Translations under genes and position numbers: made by a program | Shown: piece by piece, positions 43,410 through 54,732 of the stretch | How the letters are laid out: the number at the start of each line of letters is the position of its first letter | Numbering within the stretch: position 1 is the first letter of the stretch | DNA from: Dama dama | Lineage: Eukaryota > Chordata > Mammalia > Artiodactyla > Cervidae | Reading direction: 5' to 3' | Length of the DNA stretch: 64,000 bases | Assembly (NCBI RefSeq): GCF_033118175.1 | Contig: NC_083685.1 | Location: 118,676,501 to 118,740,500, forward strand | The notes under the pieces: generated by a model | Told to the model about the DNA's origin: nothing | The model's input: only the letters and a program-made list of their open reading frames with translations | Database searches by the model: none

Positions 43410-46196
43410 TCAAAAACCTTGCCCAGAACCAGGAAGGGCATGAATTCTCAGGTGTGAAAAAAATATTACAAGTGAACAAATGTTCATTACTGCACTGTTG
43501 GTCCTATAAAGGACAGGGAAACAATCCCAAAGTCCACCAGTAGACTGTTGGTTAAGTACATTGTCGTGAACTCTAAAGGTTTTCAAAAAGCAAAGTGGAA
43601 AAGAGAACAACTTCCTTTTTGCAAAAAGAGGGGGGAAAAGCATGTTAGCACACGCACAGAAAAAACAGAGGAATAGATATCAAAATATTTTCTTAGAGGA
43701 GAAAAGTTAAATTATGTGGCCCTTTAATTTTCTGTGATACAGTTTCTTGAGGTACTTGAATTTTATAATAAATATCTACTTTTTCAGTAAGCAGAAAAAA
43801 TTCAAATCCAATTTAAAAAGTACACAAACAAATCCATGATATCCCAAAGTGACTATATTATCTCTAATGGAAGTCACAAGATGACTAAAAGTTTTCACTG
43901 TTTCAAGTGGTTCCTGTATCACACTTTTATGGAGTCTTAGAACAAGGTGGATCTGACAGGTGATACAGATCAGTAGTTCAAACCACTTTTTAAATGGCAT
44001 CAGAGTTCTTTCTTCAAATAATATGTTAAGTAAGTATCTGGTGGCTAGTGAGACATGTTCATGGAGATTCCTGGACCAAAAGAAGAAAAGTTTGAAAATC
44101 GCTGACTGAGCCTAGTAATACAATGCTTTATTTCTGGTTACCAGCTGAAATTCTCCCATGTCTGAGAGCCAGCATTTTTTACAAGGAGGCTTGGAATCAA
44201 GAAAATTAAATGTAAGAGTTGAGACTCTGGCTTGGGGCAGATAAAGTACTTATAGGCTTTTAAAAGATCATTTCCTTTTAGCATTTATCTGGAATTCAAT
44301 GCATTCCTCTCTGACCATCTTGTTCTGAAACTCTATCAAGACTTGATCTCTCTAATGGAACCCCCATGAAGACATTGATTCTCTGGTACTATATTCTGTA
44401 TTATCATATTAAATATACTCCAGGGCCATAAAGGAAATTTCAGCTTGAGATGGGATCATTCATAAAACTGAACTTGCAAACGCCTCCTCCTTTCACTAAC
44501 AGGAGACTTACGTTCAGAATGTTCCAGTGAACCTAGTGAAATAAGTCTAAAGGTTAAGATTTATTATCTTCTAGGAATTCAGAGCTGCAGCCTGTGCTGT
44601 TTGTACAACAGTAGACTGTGGGTGGTGAATCTGTATGTAGAGACAGTAGACAACTTAGATTTTAAAGTACCTTTCAACTTTTTAAATTCTTCATCGGAAA
44701 ATTTTTATCCTTCCATTTTGACTGAAAATTTGTCCCCTAGTTGGAAAGTAATATAAACTCTTTTGTGCATAGAAAACCTTTAATAGACACAACAGTTTCA
44801 AGAAGGTGTATGTCTGGCTGTCCCACATCTATTCAGAATCTCAGTCATCCTGCAGGGATTGATGCAAATAAAATAAGGGAGATATTTGAGCTTTCTTGGC
44901 TGTTCTGGGTTCCCAGGGTCATGTATGACTATACAATCTAGTTGGGTGGCCCTAATGACAAAGTAGTTAGGAAAAAAAAAAAAACAACTGCAAAGAAGAC
45001 AGGTCCAGAAAAATGAGAAGGGGAACCCAAGTGGAGAAAAAAGAAGAATTTTAAAGCAAAGAGAAGGCAAAAAGGAATAGCATATTAGTAATACAGGCGA
45101 GGATGAATTGGAGAGTGGTTTCCCCAATACAGACTGCATCAGAAGTAAAATGTGGCCAAGAGGAGCAGTGGGACCTGAAAGAGAAGTGGGGGAGGGTGAG
45201 AGAGAAAGGGGGTGTGTGGAAGGCAGAGCATGGAAGTATGGCAGGAAAACAGCTGTTTGTATTTCAGCCCACAGTAAGGAAATGAACACCAGCCTCTCCG
45301 CTGCTTTTCACTAGCCTGCACACTACACTGAGGCTTCTGTTCATTCATTAGTTCCTCCATTGATGGAGCCTCGTCCCTCTTCTGATATGCTGAGTAACAG
45401 CCATTCACGGGAGAAGCAAGGCCAAGAGGGAGAGGGAGCAAATGCATGAATGAAAGTAAGTTTTCTCAATGGGGAATGGTTTGCCACTGGCGCTTCTATG
45501 AAAATTGAGGAGGGAAACTAAATTCAGGCTCATTCAATCTACAGTTGGACCTGCCAAGGCAGAAATAAGCAGATGATGGTGAATACCAATAGCTACACAT
45601 GATAAAGGCAGGACAAGGAGTTAAGGAGCAGGTGGAAAGAAACTGCATGTAAATGAAAAAGAACTGTATGTAAATAAGAGATTGGAACAAATCAGTGACT
45701 CCTCATATACAGGCTGGCATATGGCCAGGTAGGAAACTTCCATATTACAAGCCTTCTCAGTTAAAAATGGTTAACAATCACCCCCTCTTCACCAACTGGG
45801 CAAATTCCTCACCTAAATATATATTATCATGTAGTTCAGAGTATCTTAGTGATTAGAAAGGTTGAAAGATGTGAGGAAAATTTTGCATTCACTTTATTTA
45901 ATTACTGAAATGTACTATTTCAGTGTATCCACATTTATACATGTTTAATTTTATTTTTGCAGAAAGAAATCTGCCCATAAAATCTTCCCGGTTGTATTAT
46001 TCCGATCGCATCAACTTGAACTGAACATAACTCCATAGACATCAATAACTTGTATTAGAAGAGAAATCTAATTTTCAGTACAAGTAGAAAATAGAAAAGA
46101 AGGAAAAGAGTATTTCTTAGGGAAATCTTCTTTGGAAAATGCCTTTCAACAAATATTTTTTCCTTTGCTGATTGTCCTCTGTTAAGTCATTCTTAT
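43410..46196. other. Intron, largely unassigned, 2.8 kb
   Basis: A hAT-like end (gaaaatcgctgactg) sits near 44090-44106. The longest frame, 163 codons on the minus strand (45289-44798), is hydrophobic and C/T-derived, without a recognisable domain. Purine-rich sequence at 44980-45240 explains the long open antisense frames. Confidence 0.4.
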
Positions 46197-46962
46197 GGAC
46201 CTAGGGATTACCATACTAAGTAAAGTAAGTCAGAGAAAGATAAATATCATATGATACCACTTAAAGGTATAATCTAACCCCCCCCCCAAAAAAAAAAACC
46301 AAAAAAAAAAACTTATTTACAAAACAGACTCACAAACACAGAAAACAAAATTATGAGGACTTCCCTGGTGGTGCGGTGGATAACAATATGCCTGCCAATG
46401 CAGGGGACACTGGGTCAATCCCCAGTCTGGGAAGATTCCACATGCTGAGGAGCAGCTTACCCTGTGTGCCAAACTACTGGGCCTCTGCTCTAGAGTTGGT
46501 GAGCCCCAACTACCGAGCCTGCATGATGCAGCTACTGAAGCCTGAGAGCCTAGAGCCTGTGCTCTGCAACAAGAGAAGCCCCCAAAATGAGAAGCCCAGG
46601 AGCCGCAGTGAAAAGTAGCCTCCACTCATTGCAACTAGAGAACGCCCACGCAAAAGCAACGAAGATCCAGAGCACCCAAAAGTAAAATAATAAATAAAAA
46701 TTTAAAAAGAAAACAAAATTATGGTTACCAAAGGGGAAACGGGGGGATAAATTAGAAGTATGGAATTAACAGATATAGAATAGTATACGTAAAATAGATT
46801 AACAACAAGGTTCTACTGTATAGCACAGGGAACTATATTCAGTACCTTGTAACAACCTATAATGGAAAAGAATCTGAAAAAGAATATATATATATATCTG
46901 AATCATTTTGTTGTACACCTGAAAGTAACACAACATTGTAAATGAACTATACTTCAATTTTT
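46197..46962 (+). mobile_element. Ruminant L1 3' end split by CHR-2
   Basis: ggattaccatactaagtaaagtaagtcag, atatcatatgataccacttaaaggt, acttatttacaaaacag. After the SINE come ggttaccaaaggggaaac, gataaattagaag, aaggttctactgtatagcacagggaac, ttgttgtacacctgaaagtaac and acattgtaaatgaactatac. A C10-A11 homopolymer junction lies at 46278-46298. Confidence 0.9.
46356..46708 (+). mobile_element. CHR-2 SINE inside L1
   Basis: aggacttccctggtggtgcggtgg head, ctgggtcaatccccagtc as the B-box, gtgagccccaactaccgagcc, gcaacaagagaagccc, aacgaagatccagagcacc and an A-rich tail. Perfect 15-bp duplication gaaaacaaaattatg at 46341-46355 and 46709-46723. Confidence 0.95.
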
Positions 46963-47528
46963 TAAAAATGCAAATAACTTTAAAACACTACCTTATGGTA
47001 AAGTAGCATATTTTAGCTTCTGCTCCCCCCACCCACCCAAAAATAGCTGAATCAATTTTTGTACAAAGAAGAGACTGGGAGAGCTAGAATAAATGGAAAT
47101 GGGACAAACTGGACAAACAACACTGGTTGTTCCAAGGTTCCTGCTTCCCCAGGCACCAATCGATCGGGTTGCTGAGATATAGAGACAAGTACGAACCCTG
47201 AGCAAGGACTGAGGCACATCTGCAAATAAAGCTGGTTTGTAACAGGGTACTCGTACAACCAGCTCATTTTCTAAATGGAAATAAATCAGAATGCATAAAC
47301 TCGCTGTCATCTCCACATACTGCTGCCTTGGCTGTTTGGTCTAACAGAATTGATTTTGCTTGAAAAGGAACTTCCAGGTTCTGTGTCGCTTGATTCTTCA
47401 AAAATCCATTACAGTTGGGAGCTCTTAAAAAAAACTCTGGTGTTTTAGTCACAGTAATCTTTAGACAACATATTAACCCACTAAAATTTAAGAGAAAAGT
47501 AACATTTACTAAATAGAATTGATCCACG
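46963..47528. other. Intron, no recognised element
   Basis: Nothing recognised. Minus-strand frames here lack motifs. Confidence 0.4.
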
Positions 47529-47537
47529 AGTCTATTT

Positions 47538-47575
47538 CAGTTCAGTCACTCAGTCATGTCTGACTCTTTGTGACT
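47538..47575 (-). mobile_element. 38-bp BovB-type micro-insertion
   Basis: Only the last 38 bp of a BovB/BovA 3' end are present (antisense cagttcagtcactcagtc, then atgtctgactctttgtgact). They are flanked by a perfect 9-bp duplication agtctattt at 47529-47537 and 47576-47584. It is a complete insertion event with extreme 5' truncation. Confidence 0.9.
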
Positions 47576-47847
47576 AGTCTATTTAGTGGGCATGTAATAG
47601 CTCTGACCCTGAGGGAAGCTTCTGGAGCATCTCTAAGTTTCAGAAGACTGGCTTTGCAAAATCCAAGGTCCTATGAACAAATAAGTGTGGGAAGTACTAT
47701 ATACTACGGCTCCCTTTTGGAGATTCACAATGTAGCTATTCTGCAATGACAAGATCTATTAAAATCTGTATAACCAGGCGTTTCCCTTACTTAGCTGGCT
47801 ATGAACCATCTTAGTGGTGGTTATGAATGGTTCTAGACTGTATCCAG

Positions 47848-48097
47848 CCAAGCTGAAGCTCCAATACTTTGGCCACCTGATGTGAAGAGCCAACTCATTG
47901 GAAAAGAACCTGATGCTGGGAATATTGAAGGCAAAAGGAGAAGGGGGCGGCAGAGGATGAGATGGTTAGACAGCATCACTGATTGAATGGACATGAATTT
48001 GAGCAAACTGTGGGAGTTACCAAAGGATAGAGGAGCCTGGCATGCTGCAGTCCAAGAGGTCGCAAAGAGTCGGACAAGACTTAGCAACTGAACAACA
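47848..48097 (+). mobile_element. BovB LINE 3' end
   Basis: aagctgaagctccaatactttgg, gagccaactcattgg, gaacctgatgctggg, aggatgagatggttagacagc, ggcatgctgcagtcc, aagagtcggacaagactta, caactgaacaacag. Confidence 0.92.
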
Positions 48098-50093
48098 GTA
48101 ACAATTCTATCTTAGCTTACATAGTAGCTTAGACGGCCAGATTGTCTTTTAGTTGCCTTCCAAACAAGACCAATCCCAGGGTTCAGGTATAATAATTATA
48201 TTATTATATAATTATATAATCTTACCTAGACTTGTAAGTATTTCCTAGTTATGTAATTTTGGGGTTTCTACTGCCCTTGGCTGGGACTCAGTGAAAGGTG
48301 GGGAGGAGAAGCTTAAGATGGATGAGAGGACTTGAGAGCAATGTGCACACAGCACCCATCAGCTCTTTCATTTACTGGAGAAACTGATGAGGTCAAGACA
48401 GAAAGTGAAACTCCTATCCAAGATAGTTTGCTGCTTTCAGAAAAATACCTCAGTCTCCCTAGTGCTACCCCTGGGAAGATAACCTGAGTTCATCCTGGGT
48501 GACTGATGACCCAATTATGAGTAGCCCAACTCTCTTCCCTGGCTGGACTAACCCAAACCTGAACAACTCTATCTCTCATTGTGGCTCAGTACTGTGGGAG
48601 GTTCTCATGCAAGTGTCATTTCCTACTCCCTGGTCTGTTATAGTTGACTTTTTCTACCTCTTCAACTAAAGAATTAAAATGTTGGGTAGTACTGGACAGC
48701 CCATTATTATCTTTGGGGAACAGTCAGTCGTTCCAACTAAGAGAAAAGGTGCTTTCCATTTGTCATCACCTCTTCTTCAGACTCTTTTTTTTTTTCTTCA
48801 GATTCTTATTAAAAGATGTTTTGGTGGAGTGGGTGGTCACAGTAGCAAAATATATACAGCAACTGTATATTCTAGGTCACGGCTATTGACTTACTATAGG
48901 CTTGAATTTTCAATTTCTTACAAATGAGAAGAAAATCCTTTTCCCCCCCTGCTTCATTACTACCAAGGTTGAATTGATGCTGCTGAGCTATGTTCATATT
49001 CTAGAATGGCCTTTTTTTAGCCCTAGAAAAACAAAATCGGCCACTTTGGAAAGCAGCCAGTCTCCTCGGGCACCTTCCTCTGTGACTTTATAAACTTCAG
49101 AAGAACCGGCAGGTTTTCAAGAACTGGTTAGATGATCTGTCCTCTGGAAAATTGTCGTCATGTCATTCTTTGTTTACTGTATAATTAAGATTTCTTTTTC
49201 CTATAACTGAGCTAAAGATATTTTTTCCACTTCCTGTGCAAACGGCATTTCCACATAATCCTAAACACACACAGTCACTCATAGTGATGAAAAAGCTTTT
49301 ACGTCTTAATAACTGTGATAATACGGAGGCCCGAGATGACCCTAAAGAGCAAGTTCTCTTAGCTGGATTTCTCACAAATGAGGGCAGCGTGAACTCTCAA
49401 TAATAGGTTGGACAGTCAGAAATAAGACCCAGGGGATCCTAGGAATAGACATACACTGCTCTGGACTAATGCTATGAGGAAAGACACCTGTCTGGAGTAT
49501 TATGAAGAGCCCCTCTGCCTCCCTGAGCGAGGGTGGAGTGTGGTGACCCCAGTTGGGAGTTCGGCTTTGGGGTAGTTTTGCTTTGGGGCACAGGCAGGAA
49601 ATATGGGGCTTGGAATGATATCAAGAAGAGATATTCAGGATTAAAAGATCAGGGGATAAAGAGCCCACTGAAAACGCATTTAAAACAGGGGAAAAGATGA
49701 AGACAACTGAAAGCATCTGTCCTAAATCCTGGGAGCAGACCCTGTCGTTAGAGAGAAGAGTGGGCTCTTCCTCCCAGGCAGAGAGCGTGAGAACATGGCT
49801 GAGTCTCAGTCAGGAGGATGAAGGCAGCTTCAAAATCAGAACTGTGGGCCTAAAACTATGCACCTGCAGCCAGAGAGGAAAAAAGCCAGAGATCCTCACT
49901 GGGGAGATGGAAAGAAAAGCTGTGCTATATTTGGGATGGAAAATAAAAGTGGACTAGCCGGGAACAATGTTGCTTCCCTATGGAGAATTAAATCCAGACC
50001 TTGCCCTGAGACTCAAAGCTACCATGACCTGCCCTCCATGTGTCTGAGCATCCAGGATCCAGAAAGATCACTTGCCCACTGAGCATGGAGTGA
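48098..50093. other. Intron, no recognised element, 2 kb
   Basis: An A/T-only stretch at 48190-48225 and a T-run near 48785. No transposon hallmark or exon signal other than the rejected octamer at 48864-48871. Confidence 0.4.
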
Positions 50094-50465
50094 CCAGGCG
50101 GTGGACTGAATGTTTGTGCCTTCCTTATATATGTTGAAGCCCTAATCCCCAAATGTGATGGTGTTTGGAGGTGGGGCCTTTGGGAGGTATTGGGATTTAG
50201 ATGAGGTCATAAGGGTGGGGCCCTAAGAATGGGATTAGTGTCCTTATAAGAAGGGACCAAAGAGCTTGCTTTCACTCTCTCTCTGCCATATGAGGACACA
50301 GCAAGATGCCTGTCAGCAAATCAGGAAGAGAACTCTCATCAGGAAAGGAACCAGCTGACACCTTGATAATGAACTTCCCAGACTCCAGATCTATATAAAA
50401 TAAATGTCTTGATGTTTAAGCCACCCAGTATATGGTGTTCTGTGATGCAGCCCAGGCAGACTAAG
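50094..50465 (+). mobile_element. MaLR LTR (MLT1/MST-like)
   Basis: gactgaatgtttgtgcc, catatgttgaa-like tatatgttgaagccctaatccccaa, tgatggtgtttggaggtggggcctttgggagg, gatgaggtcataagggtgg, gccatatgaggacacagcaag, and a 3' end with tgtttaagccacccagtat. LTR only, no internal genes. Confidence 0.82.
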
Positions 50466-50675
50466 AGCAGGTGTCTGCAGGTGGGAGTTCCACTCTCCCC
50501 ATGGTCTAGCTCAAACTCTACCTGCTCCAAGAAATCTTCCCACCTTTCTCCCAGGCAGAATTTCTCTTTTCTGCACAACCCTCTGTTTGCACTTTGACTC
50601 TAACACTTAGCCCTAGTCTTCCTTGAAATACTGACAGTTATGTATTAATTTGCTTTCACCTTATTTTCCCCCGCT

Positions 50676-50845
50676 CAAGTCACTTCAGTCGTGTCTGACT
50701 CTTTGTGACCCCATAGACTGCAGCCTGCCAGGCTCCTCTGACCATGGGATTTTCCAGGCGAGAACACTGGAGTGGGTTGCCATTTTCTTCTCCAGGGGAT
50801 CTTCCTGACCCAGGGATCGAACCTGTGTCTCCTGAAGTCCCTATT
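50676..50845 (-). mobile_element. Bov-tA SINE with a deletion in the tRNA-like head
   Basis: Antisense Bov-tA: gtcacttcagtcgtgtctgac, ccaggcgagaacactggagtgg, gacccagggatcgaacc. The text then runs ctcctg directly into aagtccc, missing about 40 nt of the head that include the A-box. Confidence 0.88.
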
Positions 50846-51599
50846 CTGCACCTTTCAGTCCATCTCACTCCCTGAGCCAACCCTAACTGAGGCAGGAAGT
50901 ACTAATGTTGCCCTAATGTGTCACTTGACTGGCCCTAAGATGAACGCGGCATGTCAGCTGCAGGACAGCTTCCCGAGTTTCAGAATTCTCTCTCCTCTCT
51001 TTCCCTTGGTTTACCAGTGTGCCCCTGTTCTTATAACCTGATTTTTGTATATTAGTTTCTGAGACCACTTCTGCCCCACTGTCAGCCCCTCCCGGTAACA
51101 GGTCTGCCAGATAAAATATGACATAAGCCCTCTTCCCTCTTTTAGTATAAGTATAGCCCATGCAATATTTGAGACATACCAAAAATTTACTTGCTGTTAA
51201 TCTGAAAATTCAAACACCTGGACACTCTGTATTTTTCCTTGCTAAAACTAGCAACTTTCTCACCCTAGCAGCTCATGACCAAGTAACCTATGTAAGAGGG
51301 GAATGTTGTCTTCTTGTCTGTACATCTTCTTGAGGGCCACAGTCCTGTCAGTGAAGCTTATGGCCTCACTCCAGGGGCCAGGGTTCTCCTTTTCACACTG
51401 TAGTTGCTTGCCTGGCTGGATCCCAGTGCCATTCATTCTGCCTGTTGGTCTGAACCTCTGCTGTGAGCCCAGTTCAGAGCTCATCTAGGTCTGAGTGTCA
51501 GCCTGTCCTCTGAGCTGTTGTGATGGCCTGTCCCATTTTGCCTCCAGAAAACTCCCTGACTTGCAAATGATTCCCAGGATTTAACTGGAATATCTAACT
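50846..51599. other. Intron, no recognised element
   Basis: Nothing recognised in 750 bp. Confidence 0.4.
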
Positions 51600-51715
51600 A
51601 TTTCCCACCAGGCTGTGACTCCCCAAAGGGGCAGGGGTTACTGTTTAATGAAACCTAGCATATAGCATGATGCTTTACACACTGCTGGTGCTTCATCATA
51701 AATTACTGTTAATCT
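51600..51715 (+). mobile_element. Possible L2 3' end
   Basis: ggggcaggggttactgttt, cacactgctggtgcttcatcataaatta recall the L2 end with its growing-older aataaat tail. Confidence 0.45.
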
Positions 51716-51730
51716 AAAGTTAAAAGACGG

Positions 51731-52480
51731 TGTTATGGGTTAAATTGTGTCCCCCCCTAAATATATGTTGAATTCCTAACCCCAGTTCCTCAAAATGTTC
51801 TCTTACTGGGAATTAGAGTTGTAGCAGATGTAATTAGTTAAGATGAGGTCAAACTGGCATAAGGCAGGTCCTTAATCCAATATGACTGATTCCAAAGAAG
51901 AGAGACATCCCTGGTACTGAAGATAGGAGTCCATCTGTCAATGCAGCGAACACAGGTTCGACCCCTGGTCCAGGAAGATTCCACATGCAACTAAGCCCAT
52001 GGGCCACAACCACTGACCCCATGCACCTACAGCCTGTGCTCTCCAATAAGAGAAACCACCACAATGAGAAGCCAGCTCAGCGCAACAGAGTAGCCCCCGC
52101 CCACCTCAACTAGACAAAGCCCACACGCAGCAACAAAGACCCAGTGCAACCAACAGTAAAGAAATACAATTATAAAAAAGAAGAGAGACACACAGAGAAG
52201 AGGATGCTAGTGAAGACACAGTCACACAGAGGGAAGACAGCGATGTGAAAATGGAGGCAGAGATTGGAGTGGTGCTTCCACAAGCCGAGGAATGCCAGAG
52301 GCCACCAGAAGCTAATAAGAGACAAAGAAGGACTCCTTCCCTACAGGTTGGAGAGGGAGCACTGCCTTTCTGACAACTTGATTTAGACTTCTAGTCTCCA
52401 GAACTGTTACAAATTTCTGTTGTTTTAAGTGACCCAATTTGTGATACTTTGCTACGACAGCTCTAGGGAATTAGCCTAAG
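51731..52480 (+). mobile_element. MaLR-type LTR relic split by CHR-2
   Basis: tgttatgggttaaattgtgtcccc start, atatatgttgaattcctaacccc, gtagcagatgtaattagttaagatgagg, taatccaatatgactga. After the SINE come gatgtgaaaatggaggcagagattggag, acaagccgaggaatgccagag, gacttctagtctccagaactg, and a gtgatactttgctacgacag end. Confidence 0.78.
51908..52176 (+). mobile_element. CHR-2 SINE inside the MaLR relic
   Basis: tccctggtactgaagatagg head, aggttcgacccctggtcc as the B-box, aactaagcccatgggccac, aataagagaaaccaccac and aacaaagacccagtgcaacc. Perfect 14-bp duplication aaagaagagagaca at 51894-51907 and 52177-52190. Confidence 0.94.
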
Positions 52481-53281
52481 GATTACCATTGACCCAAAAA
52501 ATGAGAATCTAGAAGAAATCAAATAATACTTGAGAGTTAGAAGGGGCTGACTATGAGATTATATAACTATAACTTCTTTATGCTTTGTCTCCAAATTTCC
52601 TCAAACAGAAACATCATAATTTCTGTCCCTTTAAAAATCTGAACCATATGATTAGAACTGCATGAGTGCTGTGGGTCAGAGGCTGGGCAGAAGTAAAGGC
52701 TATGAGTCCCTCAGAAATCCTCCGTCGTCTGCACAGAGGTGGGCATAAGAGACCAAGATCCATGGTGAGAGAGACTGGGAGAAAAGGTTTGGGAGGTACA
52801 TCCCTGTGGGGTGATTTTGTCAGGAACCACGGTTTCCATTCTGTTGCCTTCTGTTTTCAGAACCTCAGTACTTTAATATACACACTTAAAAAATGAAGAC
52901 AATATCACAAAACATTTTTCAGACTTCATTTCTCTGTTAATTATTCCCACATTTCATTAGTAGTGTCATGAGTTTATGAAGAGTAAGTGCTACTGGTTTG
53001 GGTCAAGCCAGAGTGACCCAATTCTAAGGCAGCAAATAATTGTCTTTGCATAGTTACAGGGACAAGAATTCTTTTAGCCAAGCAACTATGGACTACATTT
53101 CAAATGGGAAGTCCATGCACAAGCTTTTGGAGATGTAGGAAGTGGGATAACATCAGCTACCAATCAAATCAAATCAAATCTTAGACAATCCTAATGAGCC
53201 CAGTCTGCACTGAGACACACCAAAATATATTCCAATTTATTTGTCCATAGGACTTCCATGGAACTTTCATTCTAGCACTGT
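52481..53281. other. Intron with a short AATCA-type repeat
   Basis: No transposon recognised. Four AATCA-type pentanucleotide units lie at 53163-53180. Confidence 0.45.
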
Positions 53282-53294
53282 ATGATATATGATA

Positions 53295-53501
53295 GTTTGT
53301 GCATCTTCAGTCATGTCCAACTCTTTGCAACCCTATGAACCATAGCCTACCAGGCTCCTCTGTCCATGGGATTTTCCAGGCAAGAAAACTGGAGTGGGTT
53401 ATCCTTTCCTACTCCAAGGGATCTTCCTGACTCAGGGATTGAACCCACGTCTCCTGCATTGGTAGGCAGGCTATTTACCAATGCGTCACCTGGGAAGCCC
53501 C
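53295..53501 (-). mobile_element. Bov-tA SINE
   Basis: Antisense: gcatcttcagtcatgtccaac, gggattttccaggcaagaaaac, tttaccaatgcgtcacctggg. A 13-bp duplication atgatatatgata (53282-53294) / atgatatataata (53502-53514) has one mismatch. Confidence 0.93.
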
Positions 53502-53514
53502 ATGATATATAATA

Positions 53515-53700
53515 ATAATGAGTGTTTACTGAGGATTCACCATGCACCAAGGACTAGGCTGAGAGTTCATATGGATTATTTGATAAAATCTTCCTATCAC
53601 CATCATGAGACAGGAAATAGAGATTTAAAAGGAATTAATCTGCACAATTAAAAGGAGGCAGGATTCAAAAGTTCCCAAAGTCTTTCTCTTGAAGACTGTA
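53515..53700 (-). mobile_element. MIR-type SINE, diverged
   Basis: Antisense: gagtgtttactgaggattcacc, ctaggctgagagttcatatgg, atcaccatcatgagacagg, ggcaggattcaaaagt. Confidence 0.6.
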
Positions 53701-53792
53701 CAACTGATGGGGCTGGGAGTGCTGTTGGTGGGGAACCATTTAATTTCCTGCTCTTTACGGGCAATATGCTAACAGTCTTCCATCCGCTAGAT

Positions 53793-53970
53793 CAGGGGTT
53801 GATAAACTATAGCCTGGGGACTAAATGTGGCCTGCTGCCTGAGCAAATATGCCCATGCCTATATCTCTACATATAGTCTCTGGCTGCCTTCTCAAGGACA
53901 GAGACTGTTTAGCCCACAGGCAGAAAGTATTTACTATATGACTCTTTACAAAAAAGTCTTCTGATCCCTG
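53793..53970 (-). mobile_element. hAT-type MER element with terminal repeats
   Basis: Starts caggggttgataaactatagcc and ends ttctgatccctg, preserving inverted ends. Inside are atgtggcctgctgcctg and gtatttactatatgactctttac. Flanked by 8-bp copies cgctagat (53785-53792) / tgttagat (53971-53978) with two transitions, the duplication length of hAT transposons. Confidence 0.82.
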
Positions 53971-53989
53971 TGTTAGATCATTGAATCAT

Positions 53990-54130
53990 TTTATTAATAC
54001 TAACAGATCTATTAAAAGGGGATTATCTCAGTTTTAGCGATGAAGAAACTTAGGTTCACAGAAGTTAAGCTCTTGTTCTAGAACAGTGTCTCTCTGATTT
54101 CCAAATTATAAAAGTTGTTTTGCCATAGAA
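53990..54130 (-). mobile_element. MIR fragment
   Basis: ggggattatctcagttttagcgatgaagaaact and tcacagaagttaag match antisense MIR/MIR-like core. Confidence 0.55.
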
Positions 54131-54339
54131 TTGCCTTTTTTCTCCCGAAGATTGGAGATGGTGCTAAATGTATATTCCTTCATTTCATGAAAAGACATTT
54201 TAATATCCAAGAATGAGGGTTCTAATTACCAACAGTCCTTTAAGTGGAATAAATTTAATTTTATGGAAAGCTTTTTCTCCCCCCATTTTGTAAAGGGTGG
54301 GTGAGCGTGCAGTCATGGACCATCATGAGTTCAAGAACT

Positions 54340-54420
54340 GGCAATTGAGGGTCACTTCCTTAAGAAATTCAGCTAGTAAGTGGCAGAGCCAGAGGTCTCA
54401 AAACAGGTGACACTTTTGTA
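54340..54420 (-). mobile_element. MIR fragment
   Basis: attcagctagtaagtggcagagccagagg is the antisense MIR head region. Confidence 0.55.
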
Positions 54421-54557
54421 TCTGTTGGGACTATCCATCTACCTCTGACCCATGCATTTCTTCTGTCATTCACTAGTGCAGGGAACCATGCTCATGCCAA
54501 GGAAATCATGAATCATTTTTCTCTGTGTCTTTCTTACCATCTCTCTCTCCTCTGGCT

Positions 54558-54697
54558 GTTTTTTGTTTGTTTTTGTTTTTGGCTGTACTACACTGCATGT
54601 AAGATCTTAGTCCCCCACCCAGGGATGTGCGCAAGTGTAGGGTCTTAGCCACTGGATTGCCAGGACTCTTAGCCACTGGATTGCCAGGGAAGTCCCA
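54558..54697 (-). mobile_element. CHR-1-type SINE with a 22-bp duplication
   Basis: Antisense: ttggctgtactacactgcatg, aagatcttagtcccccaccc, ending gattgccagggaagtccc. The segment tcttagccactggattgcc plus agg occurs twice (54643-54664 and 54667-54688), duplicating the head that carries the A-box. Confidence 0.85.
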
Positions 54698-54732
54698 ACC
54701 TTTGGCTGTTCTGACTAAAACTAAACACTCAG

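Noticed and set aside
44798..45289. 163-codon minus-strand ORF with hydrophobic character.
   Set aside because: No domain, no splice context, and it is explained by purine-rich plus-strand composition.
48864..48871. A second octamer on the minus strand (AATATACA) that would also encode Glu-Tyr-Thr between AG and GT.
   Set aside because: The donor reads gttgct and the acceptor lacks a pyrimidine tract, whereas 55990-55997 has gtaagt and a strong tract.
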